Source of the DNA: JAEUWI01 sp942492815
GTDB lineage: Bacteria > Hydrogenedentota > Hydrogenedentia > Hydrogenedentales > JAEUWI01
Direction of reading: 5' to 3'
NCBI GenBank assembly: GCA_942492815.1
Contig: OW818658.1
Coordinates: 5,084,001-5,148,000 of the forward strand
DNA length: 64,000 nucleotides
Positions within the stretch are counted from its first letter, which is position 1; each line of letters starts with the position of its first letter. The translations under genes were made by a program, and so were the position numbers. The notes under the pieces are model-generated. The model saw nothing but the letters and a program-made list of their open reading frames with translations, was not told the origin of the DNA and searched no databases. Below, one piece after another: positions 36,354 through 45,733 of the stretch.

Positions 36354-37766
36354 TTAGAAGTACACCACCGTCGACATGTAGATCGTGTGCTGCTCAACGT
36401 CGGCGTCGGTGCCGAAGAGGCCAAAGGTGTCGTCGCGGGCGTTGTCGCCGAAGCGGTAGACGTAGGCCAGATCGAGGTTGATCCGGTCTTTCACGAGCAC
36501 GCCTGCGCCGAGGGAGAAGCCGAAGAAGTCGTTGGGATCGCCATCGCCCTTCTGGCTCTTTCCATTGACGCCTACGCCGTACCAGAGGTCCTTTCGGCCG
36601 CCGGAAGGTTCGGGATCGTAGAACAGACCCGCGCGCAAGCTGGGCAGGAAATCCTGCTTGGGCTTGGCATCGTTTACGAACACATATTCCGCACCGAGGC
36701 GGACGGTGTAGGTGGGGTCGATCTCGCTGAGGTTCTTGTTCAGGCCGGTCACACCGGAGGTCCGGCGGAAGGCCCGGCGCGTGCTTTCGGGATCGAGCAC
36801 TTCAAACTGATCCCAGTCGCGCCGCGTGATGTCGAAGGAGACGGTCAATTTGTCGTTCGGGAAACGGTAGGCCGCGCCCAGGCCGAAGGCGCTGGGGAAG
36901 GTGTACTCCTTCTTCCGCTCGCCGCCGCCCGTGCCGATGAGAGAACCGCTGGCGAGCCGGACGCCCTGCTCGTAGTTCACGTCCGCGCTCCACTTGGTGT
37001 GGTACACGGCGCCCACGCTCCAGCGCTCGCTGGGCTTGTAGAGCAGGCCGATGGTGAAGTTATGGCCCGTGAAATCGGTGAAGTCCTCGTCGATCTGGGT
37101 CACGCTGAAAGGAAGGGCGGAACTGTTGAAGAAGGTCCGCTGCCGGATGTTGTTCCGGGTCTTCCATTCATTGTCCGGGAGGATGTCCTGGTCGTATATA
37201 TTGGCCACCACACCCATGGAGAGCTTGTCGGTGAGTTCGAAGCCGAAGGCCGGTGATAGCGAACTCAGGCCGCCGCGCTGGCTGTAGTCGTATTTCGCGG
37301 CAAGGTTGACGATGCCGCCGGCCGCCGCACCCACATCGGTGAAGCGGAAGTCGAGGTCGCGGTCGAAATCATACTGCTTCAAAATATTGAGGCTCACCAC
37401 CAGGTTCCGGCCCGCGATGGTGCGGGGGATCGGGTAGACAAAGCTCCCATAGTTGATCTCGTTGAAGTTGACCGTATTCTCGAAGTTCAACCCGCGGTGG
37501 GACGACGAACTGAAATCCTCGGTGTTGCTCTTGAAGCTGTACACGAGAGACAGTTCGGGCCGCTCCAACTGGGTCAACCCGCCGGGGTTCCACGAGGCCG
37601 CCGTGGCGTCGTCCGCGATAGCGATGAACGCGCTGCCCATGCCGAGGGCGCGGGCACCGCTGCCGACCACGTTAGGCGACGAGTTGATTTCCAACTGGGC
37701 CCAGGCCGCGCACGGCGCCAGACTCAGCGCGATGCTACATAGTAATTGCAGGCATGCCTTGTTCAA
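36354..37766 (-). CDS. OmpP1/FadL-family outer membrane protein
   Basis: A 470-residue outer-membrane beta-barrel of the long-chain fatty acid/hydrocarbon transporter family. A signal peptide (LLCSIALSLAPCAAWA) precedes the family entry LEINSSPNVVGSGARALGMGSAFIAIADDATAASWNPGGL, the NPG-containing hatch. Alternating barrel strands follow and the chain ends in VVYF with C-terminal Phe, a barrel-assembly signal. I prefer the TTG at 37766: GGAGG is 9 nt upstream, whereas it abuts the GTG at 37775. The gene overlaps the preceding CsgG-like lipoprotein by 32 bp, so the two are probably co-translated. A strong terminator follows. Confidence 0.92.
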   Translation of the reverse strand: MNKACLQLLCSIALSLAPCAAWAQLEINSSPNVVGSGARALGMGSAFIAIADDATAASWNPGGLTQLERPELSLVYSFKSNTEDFSSSSHRGLNFENTVNFNEINYGSFVYPIPRTIAGRNLVVSLNILKQYDFDRDLDFRFTDVGAAAGGIVNLAAKYDYSQRGGLSSLSPAFGFELTDKLSMGVVANIYDQDILPDNEWKTRNNIRQRTFFNSSALPFSVTQIDEDFTDFTGHNFTIGLLYKPSERWSVGAVYHTKWSADVNYEQGVRLASGSLIGTGGGERKKEYTFPSAFGLGAAYRFPNDKLTVSFDITRRDWDQFEVLDPESTRRAFRRTSGVTGLNKNLSEIDPTYTVRLGAEYVFVNDAKPKQDFLPSLRAGLFYDPEPSGGRKDLWYGVGVNGKSQKGDGDPNDFFGFSLGAGVLVKDRINLDLAYVYRFGDNARDDTFGLFGTDADVEQHTIYMSTVVYF

Positions 37767-39975
37767 TCGTGGCACCCTCCTCTCCGGTTTGCACCTGTTG
37801 GGCCTTGACGCCGCTGCCCAGGAAACTCAAGATTCTACCGCGACCGACCGGCACGAACTCGCCGGGCTCAAGCACTTCGCCCGTGGTCTCGTCTTTCCAA
37901 GGTTCCTGCTCCTGCACGAAGAGGAAGTAGGCCCCTTCCTGGACTTCGTCTTCCTTGGTCCAGTTCACGAGCACATCCGTGCCGCGCACCGAGGTGACTT
38001 CGCCGGAAAGGCGCGGGTAGCGGGCGGACAACTGCTCGGACAGGGCCTTGCAGGCCGCCTCGATCTTGGCGGTATCGTTCTTGTCATCGATGAAGGAGTC
38101 GAGCGTGGCGATCAAATCGGAAGTCTCCGCATCGATCAGGCGCGCCTTGATTTCGAGACCGGCCTGGTCGTGGGGGAAGACATCGGCCACGAGGAACACA
38201 AAGGCGTTCGTCAATTTGCCGAGGGCCAGCGCTTCATTCGGATCGGCCAGGGCCGCCGAAAGCTGCTGCTCCGTGAGCACGTCCTGCAACCGCGTGCGAT
38301 CCACCACGCGGAAGCGATCCGCCGCCAGAATCTGGGCTTCGGTCGCCAGGCGCAGGTTGTCGGTCACGCCAGCATCAATGTTGGCGCCGGCGAAGGCCAG
38401 TACCGCCACGGGCATGCGGGATTCCTTGGAGCTCAGCTCCACAGGGCGCACGTCCACATCAAAGGTCTGGGTATATTTCTTTCCGCTTTCGTCCGTCGCT
38501 TCGATGTTGACCGCGATCTTGGATTCACCCTCGGCACTCGTGTCGATGGGCAGGCGGCGGTTAAAGCTCTCCTTCGGCGCGCCCGTGAGTTCGTCGACCG
38601 GCGTGCCGTTGATGGAGAGCGATGTCACTTTGGTCTGGGTCACCACTTCGCCGGAAACGCGAAGGGTCCGGTTGTGGCGGTAGGGCTGATCGGGCTTGGG
38701 CGACTTCAGGCGGATCTCGCCGCCTTCGACCGCCGCAGCGGGTTCGTCCACCGCGAAGGTCAGATCCAGCAGCGGAAGACCGGCGGCGCTGGCGTATTGC
38801 AGCAATTCCGGGTGCTTCTGCTTCAGAAGCCACAGCTTGGCTTCGGCGGATTCCGGGTCACCCTGGAAAACCTTGATGGCGGAGCGGGTCTCGTTGCCCG
38901 CCACGTCGCGCGCGGCCAGCACGAAGGTGTTCTCACCGGCGGCCAGCGGCAGCTCGGAATTAAAATCGACCTTCGGGGAACCGGGCGCTTCCTTTACGAC
39001 CTTCTGGTCGACCGCTATGGAAACCACGCCGTTCTTGTCGACGGTAGAACCTTCGAGGATGACGGTGCCGTGGTCAGTCACCGTGGGTTCGATGGGTGAG
39101 AAAACGCCGATGGTCGGTCCGGTCAAGTCAACCGTGACCTCCACTTCCTTTTTGACTACCTTCTCGGAAAGGTCTTTCGCGGCAACTTCGATCTTGTGGG
39201 TGCCTTCGTCCAGCACCACTTCTTTCTTCGCGGCCAACGTCTCTCCGGACTCGGTGGCACCGCGCTGGTAGACTTTTTCGGCGTTCACGGTCACTTCCGA
39301 AACGCCGGTGTCGTCTTTCGTGTCCACTTCAAAGGTCAGCTCGCGCGTCGATATGACAGCACCTTTTTCCGCGATGGGCGCGGGTGCGGGCTTCGCCGGC
39401 GCGGGGGCCGGGGTTTCAGGCTTGGCCGGTTCGGGTGTCGCGGGGGCTTCGGGCTTCGCAGGTTCGGGAGCCGGGGCTGGTAACGTCGCCTGGGCAACCT
39501 GCACGGGGGCAATCACCATCGCCAGTTCCGGCTCGGTGGAGTCGGTCACCGTGCCCTTGGCAATTTTCTCGCGACGGACCAGATCGAGGTAATAGTGAGC
39601 GCGCTCGGTATCCACCTGCTCCAACGAGGCTTTGAGGGCGGCTTCGGCGGCTTCAAGATTGCCAAGATGAAACTCGACAATGCCCAACTCGCGGTTGGGG
39701 AAGTACTCTACGAAGTGCAGGCCGTAGGTGCGGGCGCGCCAACTATCGTCGGAGCGGCCTTCGAGGGCCTTCTCCAGATCGGTTTTCGCCTCGGCGTAGA
39801 ACTTGCCCGCGAGGTAAGAACTGCCCCGCTCGGCATAGCCCCACCAGGTGCTGCGGAAATTTCCCTTGGTCGTACCGTAGGTTTCTCCGTCTTCGCCCTG
39901 ACGCGCACTTTGCTCCGCCGCGCAGCCGCCGAGGATCAATCCCAACACGAGAGTAGCCAGTAATTTCTTAGCCAT
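37735..39975 (-). CDS. Lipoprotein with TPR-like, Ig-like and CsgG-like domains
   Basis: A 746-residue lipoprotein: lipobox LILGGC at ~residues 13-18. Residues ~45-130 look TPR-like (YLAGKFYAEAKTDLEKALEG, LGNLEAAEAALKASLEQ). A Pro/Ala/Lys/Glu linker (~150-195) leads to three or four Ig-like segments (ISTRELTFEVDTKDDTGVSEVTVN, SAIKVFQGDP). The last ~230 residues resemble CsgG/curli-secretion-type lipoproteins: MPVAVLAFAGANIDAGVTDNLRLATEAQIL, 'RFRVVDRTRLQDVLTEQQLS', then a C-terminal small beta domain. A role in outer-membrane assembly or export with the overlapping FadL-like porin is inferred. Start ATG 39975 has GGTGGG at a suitable distance. Confidence 0.8.
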   Translation of the reverse strand: MAKKLLATLVLGLILGGCAAEQSARQGEDGETYGTTKGNFRSTWWGYAERGSSYLAGKFYAEAKTDLEKALEGRSDDSWRARTYGLHFVEYFPNRELGIVEFHLGNLEAAEAALKASLEQVDTERAHYYLDLVRREKIAKGTVTDSTEPELAMVIAPVQVAQATLPAPAPEPAKPEAPATPEPAKPETPAPAPAKPAPAPIAEKGAVISTRELTFEVDTKDDTGVSEVTVNAEKVYQRGATESGETLAAKKEVVLDEGTHKIEVAAKDLSEKVVKKEVEVTVDLTGPTIGVFSPIEPTVTDHGTVILEGSTVDKNGVVSIAVDQKVVKEAPGSPKVDFNSELPLAAGENTFVLAARDVAGNETRSAIKVFQGDPESAEAKLWLLKQKHPELLQYASAAGLPLLDLTFAVDEPAAAVEGGEIRLKSPKPDQPYRHNRTLRVSGEVVTQTKVTSLSINGTPVDELTGAPKESFNRRLPIDTSAEGESKIAVNIEATDESGKKYTQTFDVDVRPVELSSKESRMPVAVLAFAGANIDAGVTDNLRLATEAQILAADRFRVVDRTRLQDVLTEQQLSAALADPNEALALGKLTNAFVFLVADVFPHDQAGLEIKARLIDAETSDLIATLDSFIDDKNDTAKIEAACKALSEQLSARYPRLSGEVTSVRGTDVLVNWTKEDEVQEGAYFLFVQEQEPWKDETTGEVLEPGEFVPVGRGRILSFLGSGVKAQQVQTGEEGATIEQGMPAITM

Positions 39976-40153
39976 GCATCATCCCACCTTCCCGAATAAG
40001 GTTAATCCTAGCATAAGCAGGAATCCTTGTAAACTATTTAACACCCTGCTGCGCTGCCTTACACCACGGATAGTGTACCGCACGAAGGTTCATTTCGGCG
40101 ACTCCTATCTTGGTGCCCGGTACCAGAAGCTCCATGGTACTCCGGTCTACCGT

Positions 40154-40317
40154 GCGCAAGTCAATAATTGACAATTGACTATTGACAATGGACAGCGAAA
40201 GAAAACCGTTTCTGACCGCCCTCACCAATTTGACCCAACCGACGAAGCTTCAACCCTCACCGGGTTCTCTGTCAATTGTCAATTGTCCATTGTCCATTGT
40301 CAACTATTGACTTGCGC
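40154..40317. repeat. Inverted repeat with arrays of ATTGACAAT-like 9-mers
   Basis: The gap 39976-40390 has no supported gene. Perfect 13-bp inverted arms GCGCAAGTCAATA (40154-40166) and its complement (40305-40317) enclose AT-rich arrays of repeated ATTGACAAT/ATTGTCCAT units at 40167-40195 and 40269-40304. The two arrays are complementary, giving a long imperfect stem around a 73-nt centre. The composition is clearly more AT-rich than its neighbours. Confidence 0.88.
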
Positions 40318-40390
40318 CCCGTTACTGCCCCAAAATCAACACGGAGAAACCGTCTGCCCTTCCCCACGCCATCGTCAGGAGACTTTCATC

Positions 40391-43300
40391 ATGAAAAAGG
40401 ACCGAAACCTACTTTTCGGTATGCTGGCCATATCCATGAAGAAGGTCCGTCCCGACAAACTTGCGGAATTGGCCCGTCAGACCCAGTCGGGCGAGGATGC
40501 CGACCTGGGCCAAAGTCTCGTGGAAGCCGGGCTCATTTCCCGCGCGGACAAGGAGCAACTGGACAGCCTGGTGGAGATGTCGCTCAAGGAACACGACGGC
40601 GACGCCTCCGCGACGATCCAGGATTTTGGGAAGAATCCGGAAAAGATTTCGACCATGGTGGACTCTCTGGACGACTTTCTGGATGCCTTTGATCGCAATG
40701 CGGCGAAGCAGGCGGGCTCCAGCCGGGGTGAAACGCCCCCGGACTCCCTCCTGGGCGATGTGGGGACGGATGGCTCGGCCACCGGAAATCTCCCCATGGA
40801 GCTGGACTCCCTACTCGAACCGGGTGACGTGGCCCGGACGCGCATCACCCACTCGGGCAACACCAACGACCGGGGCAGCGTGGGCGATATTGCCCGAGGC
40901 GACGCCCCGGACTCCTTTTTCGAATCCCTGGGCAGTCCCGACACCCAAATCATGTCCCCCGTTCAGGCGGCGGCGGAATTGGACGACTCCCAGATCGTGC
41001 CGGCGGTGGCGGAGCACAAGGGCCGCTACGACACCATCCGCGAATTCGCCAAGGGCGGCATGGGCCAGATTACGCTGGTACACGACACGCACCTCGGCCG
41101 CGATGTGGCCCTGAAGCAACTCCTCCAGCGCAACATCCTGCCCGAGACGCGGCCGGGCGCGCCCACCACGGCCATTTTGACCATTCCCATCATCGCACGC
41201 TTCCTGCAGGAGGCCCGCGTCACGGGGCAGTTGGAGCACCCGTCGATCATTCCGGTCTATGAGCTCGGCTACCGCGCCGACGGCAGCCTCTATTACACCA
41301 TGAAGCTGATCCGTGGCCAGTCCATGCACGATTTCCTGAAAGATGCCAAGGACATCCGGGATCGCCTGACGCTCCTCACCCACTTCCTCAACCTGTGCCA
41401 GGCCATCAGCTACGCCCACAGCCGGGGCGTGATTCACCGCGACCTCAAGCCAATGAACATCATGATCGGCGAATTCGGCGAGACTGTGCTCATCGACTGG
41501 GGCATCGCCAAGGTTAAGGGCCAGGACGACATCCACGCCAAGGGCCTCCAGGAAACCTTCCAGGCCATGCGCGTGAGCAGCACGGAAGCCACAGCCAAGA
41601 CCATGTACGGCCAGACGATTGGCTCGCCCTACTTCATGCCCGCCGAACAGGCCATGGGACGCACCGACCTCATCGACGAGCGCTCGGACGTCTACTCCCT
41701 CGGCGCGGTGCTCTATGTCATCCTCACGGGCCAGATGCCCTACGCGGGCAACAACGTCCGCGAGTTTATGGGCAAAGTCGGCCAGGTCGAACCCCGCCCC
41801 GTGCGCGAACTGGAGCCCCAGGCCCCGCCGGAGCTGGCCGCCATCGTGAAAAAGGCCATGGCCCTGGTGCCGGAGAACCGCTACCAGTCCGCCAAGGAAT
41901 TGACGGACGAGATCCAGCGCTTCCTGTCCGGCGGCAACGTCAGCGCCTACGACTACAGCCTCATGGAAACGGCGAAGCGGCTCTACAAGAAGCACAAGGT
42001 CAAGATCAACGTGTCGATTGGCGCGGTGGTGGCCCTGGCCGTTTTCGGGGTCATTTACAGCGTTAACGTGACCAAGCAGAAGAATCGAGCCGTGGCCGCC
42101 GAAGCGGTCGCCGTGGAAGCGAAGGGCGTCGCCGAAGAACAGCGGGGCATCGCCGTCGTCGAGCGCGACAACGCCCAGCAGCAGCTCTACTACGCGAATA
42201 TCGCCAACACGAGGTTCAACATCAACGAGCAGCAGATGGCCAAGGCCCGGGAACTCCTGGCAAGCTGCGAACCCGCCAGCCTCCGCCAGTGGGAATGGGG
42301 TCACCTCCAGGCCGAAACCCACGCCGACCTCATAACGCTGGATCGTGGGGGGCGCTTCACAGCCTTCACCGCCGATGGCGCGGGGCTGATCACCAGTACG
42401 CCCGGAGGCACCCTCTCGCTCCATGACCTGACGACGGGCGAGGCGCTCCATGAATTCGTGGACAGCGCGGGCAACGGCACCGCCGTGGCCGCGAGCGCCG
42501 ATGTCTCCCGTGTCGCCATCCGGGGTGACAAGGCCGTCCAGGTATGGGATGTGAACACGAAGGAGGAACTCCTCCACTACGACGAAGTGCGCGGGACGGA
42601 GGACCGGCACCACCTGGCACTGTCCGCCAATGGCAAGTATGTGGCCGCGCTCAACGCGACCGACTCCAACCGGGCCTACACCGCCCGCGTGTGGGATGTG
42701 GACAGCAAGGCGATCGTACTGGAATTGGAAGGCTGCCAGCTCGCCGGGTTCAGCACCTTCTTCAGCCCCGACGGCTCCCTGCTCTTCATCGCGCGTCACT
42801 TCCTCTCCGAAGATCTGAAACGCGAACGCATCTTCGAGGTCTACAGCATTCCCTCGGGCGAGGTAAAAGGCACCTACAAGATCCCCGAAGACAGCGCAGT
42901 CTCCTACCACACGGGCGCCTTCAGCCCGGACAACAAAGTCCTCGCCCTGGGCACGGAGAACAGTCTGGAAATCTGGAACACCGTTTCCCTGGAGCAACCG
43001 AAGGACGTTTACCCGAAGCTGGATAGTGAGGGGAGCGGGCAGGAGGACAAGCAATACCGCTTTTACTCTCCCGATCTCATTGCGTTCAGCGCGGATGGAA
43101 CGCACGTCGCAGCCGGTACAAACGACGGGCACCTGGTCCTGATCGAGACAAATACGGGCAAACTGTATGACGTGGAAAAGGCCCACGAGGATATTGTGCG
43201 CGGCGTGCGCTTCAGTCCCGACGGCAAGCGCCTGGCCAGCGTTGCGGATGATCGCACCCTGCGCCTCTGGTCCGTGCCGGAACTGCGCCCCATCCGCACG

Positions 43301-44665
43301 TTCCGGGGCCACGACAATTCCATCTATACCCTTGGCTTCAGTCAGGATGGCCTCCGCATCGCCACCTCGTCGCCCAAAGACAGCGTCGCGAAGATCTGGG
43401 ACCTGAGCGCCGATCTGGAGTTTGCCCCTTCCGAAATCCCCGCGTTCGCCACGGCCACCTATCACCCGGGTACGGGCCTGGTGGCGGGCAGCGGCCAGAC
43501 GGAAGTCTTCGTGTGGGATGCCCGCACGGGGCACCGGCACCATACCCTGGCGGCCCATACCGACGCCGCCAAGGCCATCGGCTTCAACACCTCCGGGACG
43601 CTCCTGGCCTCGCTAGGCAAAGAGGGCGACTCCGATGCGCTCCGCGTGTGGGACGTGGCGACCGGAGAACTGAAATACACCATCCCCACGGGTCTGGTCG
43701 GCGGCGAGGCGCTGTGGTTCCTCGCGGGCGACGGGCAGGTGCTGGTGAAGGCCGGCACGCCGATTGTCCGAATCGACCTGGCGGCGGGTAGCGTTTCCCC
43801 CCTCTTCGCGGAGGGCACGCCCCTGGCCGGGAAACGACTCCAGTTCGTGGAGGTCAATCCCGCCGGCACCCAATTGACCGCCACCTTCAAGGCCGAGGCC
43901 GAAAACACCCAGACGGCGGTCCATGTGGCCCTCGCGGGCGACAGTGCGCCCGTAACGCTGGACATACCCAATGCCGTCGGCGCACGAACCTTTTTCACCC
44001 CCACCGAGGGCGAACTGATTGTCAGTCAGGACGATCCGAAGAAGGAAAAAGACATCGTTGTTCCCGGAATTGGATCGAGCAGCCTCAGCCGCTGGAAAAT
44101 CACCGACAACTCCCGAACCGAGCCGGTGCGGGCCCACGGCAACCGCGTGAACGCCCTCGCATTTTCCCCCGATCGCGCGCAATTCGCCACCGCCAGCCAG
44201 GACGGCACCACGGTTGTGTGGAAGAACGGCGACCTGACCCCGGCCGCCACACTCCGGGGGCATTCGGGATCGGTATCGAAGGTCAGCTTCAGCCCGGACG
44301 GCAACCGGGTGGTAACGGGAGGCAGTGATCGCACCTTCAAGATTTTTGATGTCGCCTCGGGTGTACAAATCCTCACGCTGAACAATGCGGCCGTCACCGC
44401 CAATCTACAGGTGGCACAGCCGGAGCAGATCGCCTTCAGCGCCGACGGCCTGCACCTGGCGACCATCACCAAGCCGCCGATATCCCCTATGATCCTGCAC
44501 GCCTTCTCCACCGACACGGCGGCCTATCCGGCGGTGGAAGAAGCGGCTCCAAGCGCAGAAGGGGCCGAAGGAACAACCGAAGCCGCCCTCTCGGAAACGG
44601 AGAAGGCCGCCGCGCAATTGGAAAAACAAATGGAAGCCTATAAACGCCAATACTGGCGCAAGTAG
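40391..44665 (+). CDS. Membrane Ser/Thr protein kinase with WD40 repeats
   Basis: A 1424-residue Hanks-type kinase. N-terminal ~200 residues are acidic (GEDADLGQSLVEAGLISRADKEQLD). The kinase domain (~210-515) shows the P-loop FAKGGMGQITLVHD, ATP lysine Lys242 (VALKQLL), HRDLKPMN with catalytic Asp351, and DWG with Asp369 in place of DFG, then SPYFMPAEQAMGR. A membrane segment lies at ~535-560 (INVSIGAVVALAVFGVIYSV). A short coiled region and the 'ARELLASCEPASLRQWEWGHLQ' junction lead to WD40-like repeats to ~1365 (GHDNSIYTLGFSQDGLRIATSS), presumably an outside beta-propeller. ATG 40391 has CAGGAG ~9 nt before; a longer frame starts in repeats. Substrates are unknown. Confidence 0.95.
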   Translation: MKKDRNLLFGMLAISMKKVRPDKLAELARQTQSGEDADLGQSLVEAGLISRADKEQLDSLVEMSLKEHDGDASATIQDFGKNPEKISTMVDSLDDFLDAFDRNAAKQAGSSRGETPPDSLLGDVGTDGSATGNLPMELDSLLEPGDVARTRITHSGNTNDRGSVGDIARGDAPDSFFESLGSPDTQIMSPVQAAAELDDSQIVPAVAEHKGRYDTIREFAKGGMGQITLVHDTHLGRDVALKQLLQRNILPETRPGAPTTAILTIPIIARFLQEARVTGQLEHPSIIPVYELGYRADGSLYYTMKLIRGQSMHDFLKDAKDIRDRLTLLTHFLNLCQAISYAHSRGVIHRDLKPMNIMIGEFGETVLIDWGIAKVKGQDDIHAKGLQETFQAMRVSSTEATAKTMYGQTIGSPYFMPAEQAMGRTDLIDERSDVYSLGAVLYVILTGQMPYAGNNVREFMGKVGQVEPRPVRELEPQAPPELAAIVKKAMALVPENRYQSAKELTDEIQRFLSGGNVSAYDYSLMETAKRLYKKHKVKINVSIGAVVALAVFGVIYSVNVTKQKNRAVAAEAVAVEAKGVAEEQRGIAVVERDNAQQQLYYANIANTRFNINEQQMAKARELLASCEPASLRQWEWGHLQAETHADLITLDRGGRFTAFTADGAGLITSTPGGTLSLHDLTTGEALHEFVDSAGNGTAVAASADVSRVAIRGDKAVQVWDVNTKEELLHYDEVRGTEDRHHLALSANGKYVAALNATDSNRAYTARVWDVDSKAIVLELEGCQLAGFSTFFSPDGSLLFIARHFLSEDLKRERIFEVYSIPSGEVKGTYKIPEDSAVSYHTGAFSPDNKVLALGTENSLEIWNTVSLEQPKDVYPKLDSEGSGQEDKQYRFYSPDLIAFSADGTHVAAGTNDGHLVLIETNTGKLYDVEKAHEDIVRGVRFSPDGKRLASVADDRTLRLWSVPELRPIRTFRGHDNSIYTLGFSQDGLRIATSSPKDSVAKIWDLSADLEFAPSEIPAFATATYHPGTGLVAGSGQTEVFVWDARTGHRHHTLAAHTDAAKAIGFNTSGTLLASLGKEGDSDALRVWDVATGELKYTIPTGLVGGEALWFLAGDGQVLVKAGTPIVRIDLAAGSVSPLFAEGTPLAGKRLQFVEVNPAGTQLTATFKAEAENTQTAVHVALAGDSAPVTLDIPNAVGARTFFTPTEGELIVSQDDPKKEKDIVVPGIGSSSLSRWKITDNSRTEPVRAHGNRVNALAFSPDRAQFATASQDGTTVVWKNGDLTPAATLRGHSGSVSKVSFSPDGNRVVTGGSDRTFKIFDVASGVQILTLNNAAVTANLQVAQPEQIAFSADGLHLATITKPPISPMILHAFSTDTAAYPAVEEAAPSAEGAEGTTEAALSETEKAAAQLEKQMEAYKRQYWRK

Positions 44666-44728
44666 TGGCCTCACGGGGCCGCATGGACACAGCCGGGGCA
44701 CGCGCCGCGGCGCAAGGAGGATTACCCC

Positions 44729-45061
44729 ATGATTAAAGATCGCATGATTCGCCTGAAGCTCAAGAAGAGCTTCCACGAGCAGCGCCCCCTGTCGTATGTG
44801 GGCAAGGTTACCGCGTTCAACGACTACTGGGTCGCCATGGAGGCCACGGGCGTCATGGTGGCGCGCAACCAGCCGAACAACATCCAGATCGACAAGCACC
44901 GCAACGCCGCCGTGATCCCCCGGGACAACGTCGAATCCATCATCCTCCTGCCGGACAACTTCGACGTAAAGAACATCAAGATCACGATCGAGGGGCAACA
45001 GATCCACATGTTGGTACCCGGTGCGGCTGGCGTGTACATCGGCGAAATGGGCGAAGGCTGA
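44729..45061 (+). CDS. Small Sm-like beta-barrel protein (hypothetical)
   Basis: A 110-residue soluble protein without a named family that I recall. The sequence MIRLKLKKSF...YVGKVTAFNDYWVAMEATGVMVAR...RNAAVIPRDNVESIILLPD has the rhythm of an Sm/LSm fold: a short helix, then five strands with 'G-x-V-x-x-F-x-D-x-W' where Sm proteins carry their first motif and 'IPRDNVESIILL' where the second is expected. RNA binding is possible but unproven. AAGGAGG lies 8 nt before the start, the strongest ribosome-binding site in this area. It follows the kinase gene by 63 bp and precedes a lipoprotein by 36 bp. Confidence 0.72.
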   Translation: MIKDRMIRLKLKKSFHEQRPLSYVGKVTAFNDYWVAMEATGVMVARNQPNNIQIDKHRNAAVIPRDNVESIILLPDNFDVKNIKITIEGQQIHMLVPGAAGVYIGEMGEG

Positions 45062-45097
45062 GCCTTCGAGCCCGACAGACTGAAGGATTGTTACACC

Positions 45098-45622
45098 ATG
45101 AAGCGAATTTTGAATCAACCCATCGCCCGCGTCGCGTGCGCTTTGCTGGTGACCCTGAACCTCGGCGGCTGCGGAGAATCCGTGGTGGAAGAAGTCACGG
45201 AGACCGCAATTGAGGCCGGCATGCCTGACGGCTCCAGTGTGGAGATCAACGAGGACGGGGGCACTATCAAGATTGATACCCCCGAGGGCTCGGTAGACAT
45301 GCAGACGGGCGAGTCGGTGGCCCTGCCGGCAAATTTTCCCGCCGATCTCCCCATACCGGAGGGCATCACCTGGCAGATGGTCCAGGCCTCTCAGGCGGAC
45401 GGAAAGGACATGCTCATCGTGCAGGGCTCCATGCCCTCGCCCCTGGACGCCGTGGCCTCCTCGGTGCGGGGCAAGCTGGCGGAACAGGGCTGGGAAACCG
45501 TCAGTACGTTCATGCAGGCGGGCGAGGCGGAAATGCTCTCCTTCAAGAAGGGTGAACGCGAATTGAGCGTCTCTATCACGAAGGATGGCGACAAGACCCA
45601 GGTGTTGTATTCCGTGCAGTAA
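45098..45622 (+). CDS. Lipoprotein, hypothetical
   Basis: A 174-residue lipoprotein with lipobox LGGC (cleavage before the Cys at ~residue 25). Residues ~30-70 are acidic with a beta-hairpin-like 'GSSVEINEDGGTIKIDTPEGSVDMQTGESV'. The C-terminal ~85 residues (PSPLDAVASSVRGKLAEQGWETVSTFMQAGEAEMLSFKKGERELSVSITKDGDKTQVLYS) form a helix followed by four strands, like small ligand-binding periplasmic domains. No family is assigned. AAGGA lies ~10 nt upstream. A strong terminator follows, so it ends the kinase-Sm-like-lipoprotein unit. Confidence 0.75.
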   Translation: MKRILNQPIARVACALLVTLNLGGCGESVVEEVTETAIEAGMPDGSSVEINEDGGTIKIDTPEGSVDMQTGESVALPANFPADLPIPEGITWQMVQASQADGKDMLIVQGSMPSPLDAVASSVRGKLAEQGWETVSTFMQAGEAEMLSFKKGERELSVSITKDGDKTQVLYSVQ

Positions 45623-45638
45623 TCGGAGATTGCTCTAT

Positions 45639-45675
45639 CGCCGCCCCGTGGCCATCACGGGGCGGCGTTTTGTTT
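45639..45675 (+). terminator. Rho-independent terminator after the lipoprotein gene
   Basis: CGCCGCCCCGT (45639-45649) and ACGGGGCGGCG (45657-45667) form a perfect 11-bp stem with a 7-nt loop, followed by TTTTGTTT, starting 17 nt past the stop codon. Confidence 0.93.
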
Positions 45676-45733
45676 GGGGCGGGGTCTTCGACACGATCTC
45701 TCAACGCCTTGCGACGTTCAAGAAATCGACGGA

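Noticed and set aside
37453..39099. A 548-codon plus-strand frame over the FadL/CsgG-like genes
   Set aside because: Shadow of two minus-strand genes with signal peptides and domain motifs.
40811..43558. A 915-codon minus-strand frame opposite the kinase-WD40 gene
   Set aside because: Antisense to a gene with clear kinase motifs and propeller repeats; composition is shadow-like.
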